Shown piece after piece: positions 24,079 through 36,224 of a stretch of DNA of 64,000 nt. The position numbers and the translations under genes are program-made. The notes beneath the pieces were generated by a model. That model was not told the origin of the DNA, did no database searches, and was given only the letters and a program-made list of their open reading frames with translations. Source of the DNA: Jaltomata sinuosa. Taxonomy: Eukaryota > Streptophyta > Magnoliopsida > Solanales > Solanaceae. The DNA is taken from NCBI GenBank assembly GCA_003996215.1, contig QJPP01007234.1, forward strand, positions 1-64,000, read 5' to 3'. The stretch's first letter is position 1. Each line of letters opens with the position of its first letter.

Positions 24079-25728
24079 ACTCTACCTCTAAAACCTCCTA
24101 AAAGCATACTAAGGATGCTATACAAGCCATAATAATCCTACGAGCTCCTAGGCTAAGGATAACAGGAATAATCCTAATATATGATCTGAAATGGACAGTT
24201 GATTACAAGTTACAATATTTAAGCCTATTTCTATCTACAGTCCAACTGAACGTTCCAGTAACCTATATCATATAAAATCTAACTAACTCAGTCTAGAAAA
24301 ATAGGCCATAACCTACCTCGGGGTCGAATAGCAAACACGAACCATCACTCATGTGTCTTCCCCTTCCGAACAGCCTCAAAAAGATTCCACGCTATCAAGA
24401 ACATAATCTAGGTGTCAAGACAAGAAGAATGACACCCATATTACTATACAGAAAATTAAGCCAAAAATCGTGTCAAAAAATGACCCTCGAGGCCCGCATG
24501 ATGAAATAGAAAATAAAAATCACAATTATGCTCACAACAGGTTAAAGAACCCATACCCAAAAGTTGAGCGCAAATGGAACTCATTTTGGGGCTCAAAACA
24601 GCCCTGAAGTGCCACTAGTTCAAGGGAAACAAAATGGAGAATCAATGATTTTAGAGATGGAAACTTTCCTATTTAACATGCACGAATGGACCACATACTG
24701 GAATTATGAACACCACCAAGCTAAGGGATGAACCAGGAGAAGAATAGAGGTTTGGAGCTAATTTTAATGGACAAATGACGTGCAAAGTGTTGGAGAAGAG
24801 TTGGAAATTGTGAAGTGGCCAACTTTATAGCTGCCAGCACCCAGGCACAGGGGCGCCCATCCATGCACAGGCATAGGAACGCCATAGCGCCAAGGCGCCA
24901 TAGGACCAGTCGTGCCATAGTGCCCAAGGCATCACAGGCTCACTACCCTGCCAACCCAGGCAGGCATGCAGGCGCCCACAGGCTAGCGCAGGTGTGTCCA
25001 GGTGCCCGTCTTGGAGCCATACCAACAACTAGTTGCTGCAATGCTAAGCTTTTAGCAAACTTTGAAATGGATGGACCCCCGATAATGCATCCAAGGTCCC
25101 GCGAATAAAAATGAGCTAAGATATTCAACTAAAAATGGCATTTCAGACTCAATGAAATCGACGAAAATCCTACCGAATGTTAATTTAACAAAGAGTGAGC
25201 CCCACTCCCAAAATAAACTATTGGCCAACCTTTACCAACATGAAACCCAAAGGCCAAAAACAAGTCCAGAAGCCTCGAGACCCAAACAAAAGGTCCCTAT
25301 AGCCCAAAGTCGACATTCCAGAGCTAATAACACTGACGAAATTTCCATCCGAGGTCGTCATCTCTGAATGTTGACCAAACTTAACCCCACAAGCCAAACT
25401 GGCCTGAAAACACAGAAAACAACACAAAACCAAATGAAAAGCACCCAGCCCCTAGACCAAGGCTCCCAGTAGACCAAAATCCTCATTGCGGAACCAATGG
25501 GACTTTCAAAATTTGATTCTGAGCACATTTACCAAGAAAGTTGACCGAAGTCAAAGATTTTCTAAGTTCAAGCTCTAAAAAGGGGAAATGGCCATAACAA
25601 CCTAACGAATGGCCCAGGCACCGAACCATTAGTCCTGGTAAGTTATAAATAACCTGTAGCCGTCTCGGAAAAGCTTGAAATGCAAAAAAAACACAAAAAA
25701 ATAGAAAATGACCTAGAGGGTCATTACA
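24072..25728 (-). repeat. 3' LTR of element G, truncated
   Basis: It aligns with 32134-33784 of the right LTR from CTCTACCTCTAAAACCTCC onward and ends GAGGGTCATTACA. In element orientation its last 1257 bp (the R/U5 side) are gone and Tekay fragment F follows at once. The TATA region (CTATAAAG on the minus strand, 24823-24832) and GC-rich module (24833-25020) are retained. Confidence 0.88.
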
Positions 25729-25759
25729 ACATCCACTACTAAAAGGACCTTCATCCTTG

Positions 25760-26917
25760 AAAGTTAGGGAAAGGATAGTACCTGAAGACTCGAAAAGGCG
25801 AGGATAGCAGGTCCTTATGTCGATCTCAATCTCCCAAGTAGCCTACTAGATAGGAAAATGCTGCCACTGAATCTTAAGTGACAAAATCTCCTTGGACCTC
25901 AACTTTCTAACCTGCCTGTCCAAAATAGGAACATGCTCCTCTTCAAAAACTAAAGACTCATCCAACTGAACCGAATCCCACTGAAGCACGTGAGACTCAT
26001 CTAGAATACACCTACAACATAGAGACATGAAAAACCGAGTGAACATTGGAAAGTACAAGAGGCAAGGCCAACTCATAAGCGACCTCCCCAATGCGACGAA
26101 GGATCTCAAATGGCCCAATGAACCTAGGACTGAGCTTTCCCTTTCTCCCAAACTTCATCACGCCCTTTATGGGCGACACCCAAAGGAACACACTATCACC
26201 AACCATGAACTCTAGATCTCGGACTCTCTGGTCAGCATAACTCTTCTGTCTACTCTGGGTAGTGTGAAGTCTCTCCTGAATGACCCAAACTCTATACATA
26301 GAATCACGAAGCAAGTCGGTACCCCACGGACTAACCTCAAAAGCATCGAATAAACCAACTGGAGATCTGCATTGCCTACCATACAAAGACTCGAACAGAG
26401 CCATCTGAATGCGAGAATGATGACTATTATTATATGCAAACTCTGCCAAAGCTAAGCACTGGTCCTACTGACCTCTGAAATCATTAACACAGGCTCGCAA
26501 CATATACTCCATAACCTGGATAGTACGCTCTGACTGACCGTCAGTCTACGGATAAAAAGTGGTGCTAAGCTCAACTCTAGTGCCCAACTCTCTCTATATA
26601 GACCTCCAGAAATGAAATGTGAACTGAGTACCACGGTCAGAAATGATGGAAACTAGCACACCATGCAAATGGACAATCTCACAAATATAGATCAGAGCCA
26701 ACCTCTCAGAACTGTAGGAAGCTTGAACCGGCAGAAAGTTAGCAGACTTTTTCAACCTATCAACAATGACCCAAATAGCATCAAATCTCCGCAAGGTACA
26801 TGGCAACCCAACTACAAAGTTCGTGGCAATCTGCTCCCATTTCCACTCCGAAATGGGTAGCCTCTGACTTAACCCACCTGTCCTTTGGTGCTCAAACTTC
26901 ACCTGCTGACAGTTCAA
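25760..26917 (-). pseudogene. Element G integrase and chromodomain
   Basis: Fragments in order: 26594-26917 (NCQQVKFEHQRTGGL, then IATNFVVGLP, then SDRGTQFTFHFWRS), 26012-26449 (AEFAYNNSHHS, LYGRQCRSPVG, GKLSPRFIGPFEILRR) and 25846-26012 (LDRQVRKLRSKEI, chromodomain-like). The first catalytic Asp of the integrase core, expected in MDFVVGLP, is Asn. The zinc segment just upstream is broken near 26930. The expected role is strand transfer of cDNA. This copy is inactive. Confidence 0.82.
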
Positions 26918-26971
26918 GCACCTAGACGCAAAGGCTTAAATATCCCTCTTCATCCCACACCACCAGTAATA

Positions 26972-28003
26972 CTACCTCAATTCATGATACATCTTAGCTG
27001 CCCCGGGATGAATGGAATATCTTGAACAATGAGCCTCTTCCAAGATAAATCTAACCAAGTCACCAACCCTAGAAACGCAGATACGACCCTCAATCCTCAG
27101 AACCCTCTCTAAATCTAAGGTCGCCTTCCTAGCCTCACCGCTCAACACCTTTTCATGAATGATCCTCAACCTCACATTATGAAACTGATGTGCCCAAATT
27201 TTCTCCAACAAGGAAGATCTAGCCTCAACACAAGCAAGAATACGTCCCAGCTCATAAATATCAAGTCTAACCAACCTGTTAGACAAGGACTGGATGTACC
27301 AAGCTAAAGGTCGCTCCTTTATCGCTAAGAAATCCAAGCTACCAATACTCACTCCCTTTCGGCTCAAGGCATACGCCACCATATTTTCCTTGCACGGATG
27401 ATAAAGAATAGAGATGTCATAGTCCTTGAGTAACTCCAACCACCTACGCTGCCTCAAATTTAGATCCTTATGGCTAAAAATATACTGAAGACTACGATGG
27501 TCAGTGAAGATCTCACAATGCACGCCATAAAGATAATGCCTCCAAATCTTCAATAGGAAGACTACCGTTGTGAACTCCAAGTCATGTGTGGGGTAGTTTT
27601 TCTCGTAAGCCTTTAACTGTCTAAAAGCATAAGCAATAACTCGTCCCTGCTGCATGAATACACCACCCAAACCAATACCTGAAGCATCACAATACACGGT
27701 AAACCATTGGCTCTCGACCGAAAGAGTAAGAATTAGAGCTGAAGTCAATAAGGCCTTGAGCTTCAAAAAGCTCGCCTCGCACTCATTTGAGCACTAGAAG
27801 GGAACATTATTCTTAGTCAATCTAGTCAATGAAGCTGCAATAGAAGAAAACCCCTCCACAAACCATCTATAGTAACCTACCAACTTGACAAAACTGTAAA
27901 CCTCGGTAGGAGTAGTAGGCCTAGACCAGTCACGAACTTCCGCGATCTTTACTGGATCCACCATAATCCCATCCTTGGACATCACGTTCCCTAGGAATGC
28001 CAC
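26972..28003 (-). pseudogene. Element G RNase H and RT thumb/connection
   Basis: 26972-27766 is an open stretch of 264 codons with YCDASGIGLGGVFMQQG, NYPTHDLEFTTVVFLLKIWRH and LNLRQRRWLELLKDYD. The catalytic C-terminal motif normally reading VADALSRK is VAYALSRK (Asp to Tyr). It ends in the pre-integrase zinc region (HCSRYSIHPGAAKMYHELR). 27794-28003 holds the RT C-terminal GYYRWFVEGFSSIA block. A stop near 27795 separates the two. Confidence 0.82.
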
Positions 28004-28743
28004 AGACTCAAGCCAAAACTCACACTTAGTGAATTTGGCATATAACTAATGGTCTCGCAAGGTCTGAAGTACAACTCTAAGATGCTGCTCATGCTCCTCT
28101 CTACTCCTTAAATATATTTGAACGTTGTTGATGAACACAATCACAAATCAGTTCAAGTAGGCACTGAAAAAATGGTTCATCAACTCCATAAATGTTGCTA
28201 GTGTATTAGTCAACCCAAAAGACATGACTAAGAACTCATAATGGTCGTATCGAGTCCTAAATGCAGTCTTTGGGATGTCCGCTTCCCTGATTCTTTACTG
28301 GTTATAATTGGACCTCAAGTTTATCTGGAGAACACTGTTGCACCCTATAGTTGGTCAAACAAATCATTAATATGCGGCATCGGATATCTGTTCTTCACTT
28401 TCACCTTATTCAATAATTTGTAGTCAATACAGAGACGCATGGACTTGTCCTTCTTATTCACAAACAGAACCGAAGCACCCCACAGAGACACACTAGGCTT
28501 GATGAACCCTCTACTCAACCAATCCTGGAGCTGATCCTTAAGCTCGCTCAACTCAGCTGGTGACATCCAATATGGTAGAATAGAAATGGGTTGAGTGCCT
28601 AGATCAACATCAATACCAATGTCAATGTCACGATCAGGAGAAAGACTAGAAAAATCAGAAGGAAACACATCTAAATACTCACAAACCACAGGGAATTGAC
28701 TCAAGAGAAGGTGTGGTGGCACTAGTATCATGGACGTAGGCAA
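28004..28743 (-). pseudogene. Element G reverse transcriptase, catalytic motif lost
   Basis: 28345-28743 carries DRDIDIGIDVDLGTQPIS, LFVNKKDKSMRLCIDYK, VKVKNRYPMPHINDLFDQL. Further on, the catalytic box near 28115 translates F-I-N-N instead of F-I-D-D. Both Asp codons have become Asn, which are G-to-A changes on the coding strand (C-to-T on the plus strand). Frames break at about 28345 and again before 28003. Confidence 0.82.
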
Positions 28744-29233
28744 GATAGGCTAAGCACCCTTTCCCAACCAACTGCTGGGCGCTCAGGAAAGATATAACTC
28801 CCCTCGATATATAGCTATCAGCACCCTTCCATATGATAGGAGGGATACCAGGCATTCGTACAGTAATAGTCTTGGCAAAGCAATCCAAGACCGTATAATA
28901 AGGAGACAACCAATCCAAGCCTAAGATAACATCGAAATCAACCATATCAAGCACAACCAAGTGGACCCATGTGTCATACCCCAAGATAGTCACCACACAA
29001 TACTGATACACATAATCCACTAATAAAGAATCTCCTACTAGGGTAGATACTGGCAAGGACATATGCAAGAACTCACAAGCAGACTCCAGAAGAATAGCAT
29101 AATAAGTAGACACATAGAAAAAGGTAGACCCTGGATCAAACAAAGCAGAAGCCGATTGATAACAAATAGAGATTGTACCTGTGATAACATCATCTAAAGC
29201 CTCGGCCTCTTTCCAGCCCAAAACTGCATACAT
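28679..29233 (-). pseudogene. Element G aspartic protease
   Basis: A 184-codon open stretch with the active-site box LFDPGST, the segment SLPVSTLVGDSLLVD, then VDFDVILGLDWLSPYY and LAYLAYV. It is the best preserved domain in G. The reading overlaps the start of RT in another phase by 65 bases, which marks a frameshift in the C-terminal linker. Confidence 0.8.
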
Positions 29234-29399
29234 GTGGCCCTGACCACCATGACCACCTGACCTACCAGACTAAGGACCACCTCTAGTACCTTGGGGACCG
29301 CCCCTACTACCCTATGCACCCCCTCTGGCTGGAGGTGTTGGAGCCCTGGGGGCCTGAACCATATGATCCTGTCATCTAGGGTGTTGCACTTATGGAAAC

Positions 29400-30688
29400 A
29401 CCTTAGCAAAGTGGCCTATCTCAGTACACTTATTACAACCCTGGCCAAACATACTTCGGTGTGAAGACCCGGTCGAATCAGAATGACAACTACGACATGT
29501 GGACTCTGAATAAGCACCTCATGGGGCAGGAATAATACTCTGGCTACTCTGACCCTCAGCAGTCTGTAATGCCGCCTGAACAGGCCAGCTCAGCTGGAAA
29601 CTCTGTTGATGCTGACCCCTACCAAAGTGGCCTCTACCACGTGCCTGTGAACCACTGAAATTTCCCTGATGGCAAGGCCTCTTATTGCTTCCCCCTTGGG
29701 CCTCGTGACGTATGCCCTCAATAGTATGGGCATGGTCTACTACCTCCAGGAAGGACTGGCTTGATGCCACCATACCCTCTGTGGCCAATCTGAGTTGTAG
29801 AGTCAATCCTCGAACAAAGCGTTGTACCCTCTCATGCTCGGTAGGCAGAATCATAGTGGTGTGCCTATCTAACTAATGGAAGTGAACCTCATACTCATAA
29901 ATAGGCATGGATCTCTGCTCCAACCCATATAACTGATCCATCAACCACTCTCTCATGCTATGCGGTACATACTTCTCCAGAAAAGTTGCGGAGAACTGGT
30001 ACCAAGTAAGCAGAGGTGAACCGGGTGGCTTGCAAGATACATATGACCTCCACCACTATTTCATTGGACCATCTAGCTGAAATGTGATGTAATTTGCTCT
30101 ATACGACTCAATTAATCCCAAATTATGCAATCTCTCCTAGCAGTTACTCAGAAACTCATCTGCATCCTCGCTAGAAGCACCTAAAAACCTCAGAGGACCC
30201 AATCTCAGAAACCTACCAAGCATACATAATTGGCTCATCTAGAAGAGGTGGAATGACTGCACAGACTGGCAATACCTCTAATCTGGGACCACAGCAGTAG
30301 GCTACGCTCTTGAACCCTAAGCCGCTGCCTGGGCTGAAGTCTGAGCCTCATCACTAACCTGAGAGACAATCGGAGTACCTGGTGAAGCTGTTGGTGGAGT
30401 CATACCCTCGAGAAACCCAAGTAACCAAACCAAGGTGTCCTACAGCACTGGAGTAGCCACAAAACTTGTCAGATGCTGGGCTAGCCCTACATCCTCCATC
30501 TCATACTGAACCTCCTTAACCCTGACCTCATGCTCTGGTGATGGTATCCTAGCCTGGGCCCGAGGTAGCACCACAGCTCAACCCCTACCTCGACTTCTAG
30601 GCTGACCTCTACCCCATCCCCTAGCTAGGGCTCTAACTACAGGTGCAGGGCCCTCCTCCTCACTCGTTGTTGATCTTGTCTGAACCAT
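29400..30688 (-). pseudogene. Element G Gag with damaged zinc knuckle
   Basis: The start ATG is at 30688-30686 (MVQTRSTTSEEEG), about 180 bp downstream of the primer site, the usual Tekay Gag start. The reading then meets several stops. 29519-29854 covers ERVQRFVRGLTLQLRLA and a Gln/Arg-rich tail. The zinc knuckle reads CNKCTEIGHFAKVF, with Phe in place of the fourth ligand Cys. Confidence 0.8.
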
Positions 30689-30868
30689 CTGAGAAAGAGT
30701 GAAACAAAGGTACTTAGAAGTTGATCAAGGTAAGGAATCAAACAAGATGGAATTGTTCCTAGAAATGTTGTATAGCCTCTCGCAGATTGGATATGGACGT
30801 CATCGTACTGATCCACGAGACTCTACTAGACACTTTGCTCTTGAACTGGGGAGACCGTTAAACTTGGG

Positions 30869-30880
30869 GCTCTGATACCA
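30869..30880 (-). other. Primer binding site of element G
   Basis: GCTCTGATACCA on the plus strand is the exact complement of the iMet-tRNA primer site TGGTATCAGAGC, three bases from the LTR edge. Confidence 0.92.
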
Positions 30881-30883
30881 TTC

Positions 30884-33784
30884 TGTCACGAACCGAAATT
30901 GGACCATGATGGCACCTACGTAAAACCCCAGTAGGCAAGCCAACCCAAACCAAACAGAAGATAAATAAAGCAGTTTATATAAAAAAAAAGTGGAAGATAT
31001 ATATATATGTAAGGGAGATAGGTACAATAGCATCTATACATACCAACTATACTAAATATACAAAAATGGCCCTAAAGTGACCAAGATGACAAACAAACAT
31101 AATAACCAACCCAGAACTGGTGTCACCGGTACAAGAGCGACATAAGTACGGAGTAGCTATACAACAGACTTTGTCTATCCAAAATACAAAATATAGAAAG
31201 AAATGATAGATGGAAAGCATGTAAAGTCTCCAAAATGTCGGGAGCTCACTGCGATCCAAATTGCAACAGGCCTCGAATGATAGGGGGATGAATGAGGGTG
31301 GCTCCTAATAGGTGTTGCATCAAAAAAAAGATGCAGAGTGTAGTATGAGTACCAAAACAATGGGTACCCAGTAAGCATCATAGGCCGATCGAGCGCAGAA
31401 AGGTAATATATAATATAAATTACAGGAAAGTAAGCTAAATACAGGGATCCACCTAAAACTAGTTATAAAACCAAAAAAGGACTAACTGAACCAACAAGAA
31501 AAAACTAATAACAAGTCAATCTAGCCAACCGATAATCCAAATACACTCAAGCCAATGTAATGCAATGGAAAATGTTGTGATGCATGAGTGCATAATAGTA
31601 TAAACCCAAAATACCACATCGAGCACCCAGAATACTGCATCAGACTATGCATATATATTTATGTATGTAAATGGGAAGTACAAACTCAGAATAATGCATC
31701 GAGGGTCCAAACTACTGCATTGGACTATAAATATACATATATATAAGTGAAAAGGGAGAAAAAGGCCCAAGAACACCCTTCGGACCGGCATAAAGTAGAA
31801 TTTTCCCTTTCCCAAACAAGTACTTAAACCAAAAAAAATTCCTTTAAAGTTCAAAAATTACAGTAACCATAGTAAATCTTAATTTTGGAGCCAAAACCTC
31901 AAAAATCATCCTTTTCTATACCGATAGGTATGAGAATGCAGTAAGAGCATGTAAATTTCCATGTTTAGAGAATGTAGCACATAACAAGGCAAAATAGGGC
32001 AAAACACCCTCAAATCAAGAAAACTGACCTAGAAGCTCTATCCAAATCCAAGTTGTAGCCTCGGACCCACAGTTACACATAAAACTGACAATAAAGCAAA
32101 ACAAAATGGAACATAACTATGAAACCAACTGCAAGCCTCTACTCTACCTCTAAAACCTCCAAAAAGCATACTAAGGATCCTATACAAGACATAACAATTC
32201 TATGAGCTTCTAGACTAAGGATAACAGGAATAATCCTAATTTATGATCCGAAATGGCCAGTTTATTACAAGTTACAAGATTTAAGCATATTTCTATCTAC
32301 AGTTAAACCTTACCTTCCAGTAACTTATATCATATAAAATCTAACTAACTCAGTCTAGAAAAGTAAATCGTAACCTACCTCCGGACCAAACTGCAAACAC
32401 AAACCATGAGTAGTGTGCCTTCCTCTTTCGAACAGCCTCAAAAAGTTGTCATGCAATCGAAAACATAATCCAAGTGTCAAGACAAGAAAAATGACACCCA
32501 TATTACTATAGAAAATCGGGCAAGAAATTGGGTCGGAAAATGACCCTCAGGGCCTGCGCGACAAAATAGAAAAAAATCACAATTATGTACGCAACAGGTT
32601 AAAGAACCCATACCCAAGAGTTGAGCGTGAACAGGACTCGTTTCGGGGCTCAAAATAGCTTCGAAGTGCCACTAGTTCAAGGGAAACAAAAATGGAGAAT
32701 CAAGGATTTTGGAGGCAGAAATTTACCAATTTAACGCGCACGAATGGACCACAGACTGGAATAATGAATACCACCAAGGGATGAACCAGGAGAAGAATGG
32801 ACATTTGAAGCTAATTTTAATGGAGGAAAAAGGAGGTACAAAGTGTCAGAGAAGAGCTGGAAATTGTGAAGTGGCCAGCTTTATAGCTGCCAGCGCCTAG
32901 GCGCAGGGGTGCCCATGCACGCGCAGGTGCAGGCACGCCCCAGCGCCCAGATGCCACAGGAGCGGCCGTGCCATAGTGCCCAAGGTACCGCAGGTGGGCT
33001 ACCCTGCCAGCCCAGGCAGGCACGCCTAAAGGCCAGCGCAGGAGCGCTAGCATAGGTAGGGCTAGGCGCCCACCTTGGAGCCATACCAGCAACCAGTTGC
33101 TGCAATGCCAAGCTTTTAACAAACTTTGAAACTGATGGACCCCCAGGAATGCATCTGGGCTCCTGCAAATAAAAATGAGCAGAGCTATTCAACTAAAAAT
33201 GGCATTTCAGACTCAATGGAATCAAACAAAAATTCCAACGAAGGTCAATTTAATGCAGAGTGGTCCCCATGCCAAAAACCAACTATTGGCCAACTTTTAC
33301 CAACACGAAACCCAAAGGCCTAAAACAAGTCCAGAAGCCTCGGACCTGAACCAAAGGTCCTTCTAGCCTAAAGTCAACATTCCAAAGCTAACAGCACTAA
33401 CAGAATTTCCATCTAAGGTCGTCTTCTCCGAATGTTGACCAAAGTCAACCCCACAAGCCAATCTGGCCTGAAAACACAGAAAATAACACAAAACCAAACC
33501 AAAAATACCCAGACCAAGTGTCCCACTAGACCAAAATCCCCATCCCGAAGCCAATGGAACTATCAGAATTTTTTTCTGAGAACATTTATCAAGAAAGTTG
33601 ACCGAAGTTAAAGATTTTCTAAGTTCAAGCTCTAAAATATGGAAATGGCCATAACGACCTAATGAATGTACCGGGCACCAAACAGTCAATCCCGGAAAGT
33701 CATAATTAACCTGTAGCCTCTGAGGCAAAGCTTGAAACGTGGAAAAAGCATGAAAAATAGAAAATGACCTGAAGGGTCATTACA
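30884..33784 (-). repeat. 5' LTR of element G (2.9 kb)
   Basis: It runs from TGTCACGAACCG next to the primer site to GAAGGGTCATTACA. It pairs with the truncated left LTR. In element orientation U3 starts at 33784 and the TATA box is about 900 bp in. The remaining 2 kb down to the primer site is R/U5 leader without recognisable coding content. Confidence 0.88.
32878..33085 (-). promoter_or_regulatory. Predicted promoter of element G: TATA box with GC-rich repeat module
   Basis: The minus strand reads GGCAGCTATAAAGCTGGCC, a good plant TATA box, at 32878-32891. Directly upstream (32892-33085) is a GC-rich island packed with GGCGC, GCGCC and CAGGC repeats. It stands out in AT-rich surroundings. 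The left LTR has the same arrangement (24823-25020) with diverged repeats. Transcription itself is inferred. Confidence 0.65.
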
Positions 33785-34056
33785 GAAAAAAGCACATTCC
33801 TTTTTAGCTAATCAAGAATAACGTAACATACTTCCATTATAATCTTTTGAAAGATATAAATATAACTAACACTACAGATATAAATCTCTTTTAATTAATA
33901 AAGCTGGACCTAATCATATATATAAATATCTTTGTCATGGGCTGCCTATGTATTTCGATTAATTTTATGAGACAATTGCTACCTTCCACTAGTACAGGTA
34001 ATGGCTTACTCTATCCATGAAGGCTTGAATGAATGGAAAGAGATCACCTAATATAT

Positions 34057-34129
<73 letters not shown>

Positions 34130-34449
34130 TCTGTTGGAATTTAAACCTAGCTAAGACCCGTGAAACTTATGATCGATGCCTTAACTATCTTAAGTTGTCT
34201 AAATATTATTGTATGGTAAGTTACTTTCCTATGGTGGGAAGACTGTTTTAATCAAGAATTCTTCAATCTCTTTCTATTTTGGATACTAACTGCTTTGAAC
34301 TGGCTAATGAACTTCATGAAATAATTATAACTAACTTGCTAATGTGGCATTTAGCTAACTGAATTGCAACCCATTAAGCTAATCTGAAATATTTGTATCA
34401 CAACAGTCTTAGAGGATAAAAGTTACTTAAGTACTTGATAAACGAACTC
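33785..34449. other. AT-rich DNA with (AC)n(AT)n microsatellite
   Basis: The sequence to the right of element G is AT-rich with no coding signal. A compound microsatellite of AC repeats (34057-34069) followed by AT repeats (34069-34126) is present. The reading frame through it, rich in Ile-Tyr, is an artefact of the repeat. Confidence 0.85.
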
Positions 34450-35300
34450 TTAAAAACAAACAGAAAGATGGTTGTTGGAGAAATGCTTATATTTCAATTC
34501 AACAATTTCATTTATCATAAGTATAAATTCTTCACCTGACAATGTCAACAGAAATATTAAACAGACTACATACTCGCTCCTACCTAAACTCCATAGCTAA
34601 ATGTCCCATTTTTCACCATATTAAATCCATATGCCACATTTTCTTATATTTCCCTATAGCCAAAAAATACTGGGAGAAGCTAAGCCTAAACATTAAGATT
34701 AATAACATCACTTTTACACATAAATACAAACTGGATTAAGGCTGTCTAGCAACTAGAAAATATAAACATTGATAAGACTTTCTCATGGAAAGAAATTTTT
34801 CCATTCTATTTTTGGAATATTTGGTTAAACAGAAACCAAAACAATCACCACAATCAAAAGAATGATATTCCTCTAAACGTCCCTTATAACAGATCACTAG
34901 AATACCTATACCTATCAAATAACTCAGTAACAAAAGATGACATAACCTCTGTACATAATGTAGGGAACCCCTCTAAACACAGACTTCGTAATAAACTGGA
35001 TCGCAGGGTTCAGTGTGCAAAAATTATAGCTATCTTACATGGTCTACAATTTTCAGTTAGATTTAAATTTTCATTATTGGTAATATATACTGATTCCACT
35101 AATACAATTAAGTATATCTATGAAGGTTAAATAACTTACTTTAATATACTATATAAATGCAGGGAGTTTCTCCAGCAGATGGGGAACCCCTGAATCAGGC
35201 ATAAATCCACCTCTGTCCAAACCCCCGAATAAGACAAACTTGAAACTCTTTTTGTTATGCCTATAAGGCCAATATCTATATCAGATAGTTCTAATTGAAA
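34450..35300 (+). pseudogene. LINE (L1-type) C-terminal remnant: zf-RVT, linker, RNase H
   Basis: The plus-strand reading 34542-34736 contains CPIFHHIKSICHIFLYFPIAKKYW, broken here as C-P-I-F ... H-I-F ... A-K-K-Y-W. This is the shape of the zinc-binding RT-associated domain of plant L1 LINEs (one Cys changed). The next frame gives FWNIWLNRNQNN, the usual linker. Then comes an RNase H-like part (ILHGLQFSVRF, IYTDSTNTIKYIYEG, FLQQMGNP) to about 35260. Frames change near 34736 and stops follow. The RT and endonuclease parts are missing. Confidence 0.68.
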
Positions 35301-35619
35301 ACACTTGACTTATTAAAAAATACTTGACTTATTATAGTGACGATAACAAAGTAATGTAGCTAGTTATAAGTTTCATCAAGTTTCTCTAATAAACCCATTT
35401 TCAAATCAAGATCGGAGAGTGAACCCATTTTCAACCCATGTTTTTCTACTAGACAATGAACCCATTTTCAACCCGTATGAAATCAATAACTAGAAAAAAC
35501 CCATAAGCAGTACCCCCAAATAATTTTCAAAAAAAAATCTCACCAAAAATTCCTTAAACAATACCCCAAAATAATTTTTAAAAAAAGTTAAAATTCTAGA
35601 ATTTGTAAATCGCCGTAAT

Positions 35620-35705
35620 GAAATTACCTTCATGGAGAAATAGAAGTGAGGAAGAGAGTGAAGAAATTACCTTCATGGATAAAGATAAGTGAGGAAGAGA
35701 GTGGA
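35620..35705. repeat. Two-copy 43-bp tandem repeat
   Basis: GAAATTACCTTCATGGA starts at 35620 and again at 35663, each followed by AAGTGAGGAAGAGAGTG. Copies differ at a few bases. Just left, three copies of AACCCATTTTCAA occur at 35392, 35422 and 35459. No function is visible. Confidence 0.8.
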
Positions 35706-35799
35706 GATTGTGGAAGGGGTAAGGAAGAACTGATCGGCTTTAGTGAAAAAACCCTAAATAAAATGAAATGTCGATTAAGAAACAAAAATTAAAAAAAAA

Positions 35800-36224
35800 A
35801 ATTTATATTTCTGACTAAAGAAGTTTGAATATATAATATATATTAAATTTATATCTTTAACATTTAGTGTATATTTTATTATTTCTAATAAAATATTTAA
35901 TTAAATATTTTTTTAATATTCTGACTATGGTAATCAGATATTTATCGTATTATTAATTAATCTTTTTAAAATTTTCTGACTCGAGTAGTCAGAATATTTG
36001 GTCAAAATTATATTGACTATTTTTATATGACTTGTCCGAATGTTGCAGTCAGAATATTTCATTCCCGAAATTTTCTGCTAAATTTTACGACTAAAGTTGT
36101 TGGAAATATATTTAAGAAAAATCAAAAATAAAAATTTAGATTTTCCGACTACAATAGTCAGAAAATAGCGACTGAATTTTTGTAGTCGAAAATTGTAGCC
36201 AGAAAAAGGCGACTTTTTGGTAGT
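35800..36224 (-). mobile_element. Probable CACTA (En/Spm-type) transposon terminus
   Basis: Reading the minus strand from 36224 gives CTACCAAAAAGTCGCC, close to plant CACTA ends, although the outermost CA is AA here. Inward lie repeated short palindromes of the form TCTGACTA...TAGTCAGA and CGACTA...TAGTCG (about 35925, 35980, 36040, 36145, 36190). Such subterminal inverted motifs are typical transposase-binding arrays of CACTA elements. No transposase and no opposite end were recognised, so this is a remnant or a non-autonomous copy. Confidence 0.45.

Larger units (their letters stand above)
24072..33784 (-). mobile_element. Element G: Tekay-type retrotransposon, nearly complete, degenerate
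   Basis: Right to left: complete 5' LTR (30884-33784), primer site, gag, protease, RT, RNase H, integrase, chromodomain region and a 3' LTR that has lost its distal 1257 bp (24072-25728). The LTR pair is homologous over the retained length. It is a different family from A/D/F/H: the LTR is shorter (2.9 kb) and protein sequence differs, for example YWMSPAELSELKDQLQDWL in RT. All domains are recognisable but every one carries lesions. Confidence 0.9.

Noticed and set aside
25032..25433. Short frames around 24815-25433 and 32709-33366 suggestive of conserved proteins
   Set aside because: They appear in both LTRs of G because the DNA is repeated. They have no domain and include the GC-rich promoter module.
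34033..34251. Plus-strand frame rich in Ile-Tyr repeats
   Set aside because: Created by the (AC)n(AT)n microsatellite. Not a gene.
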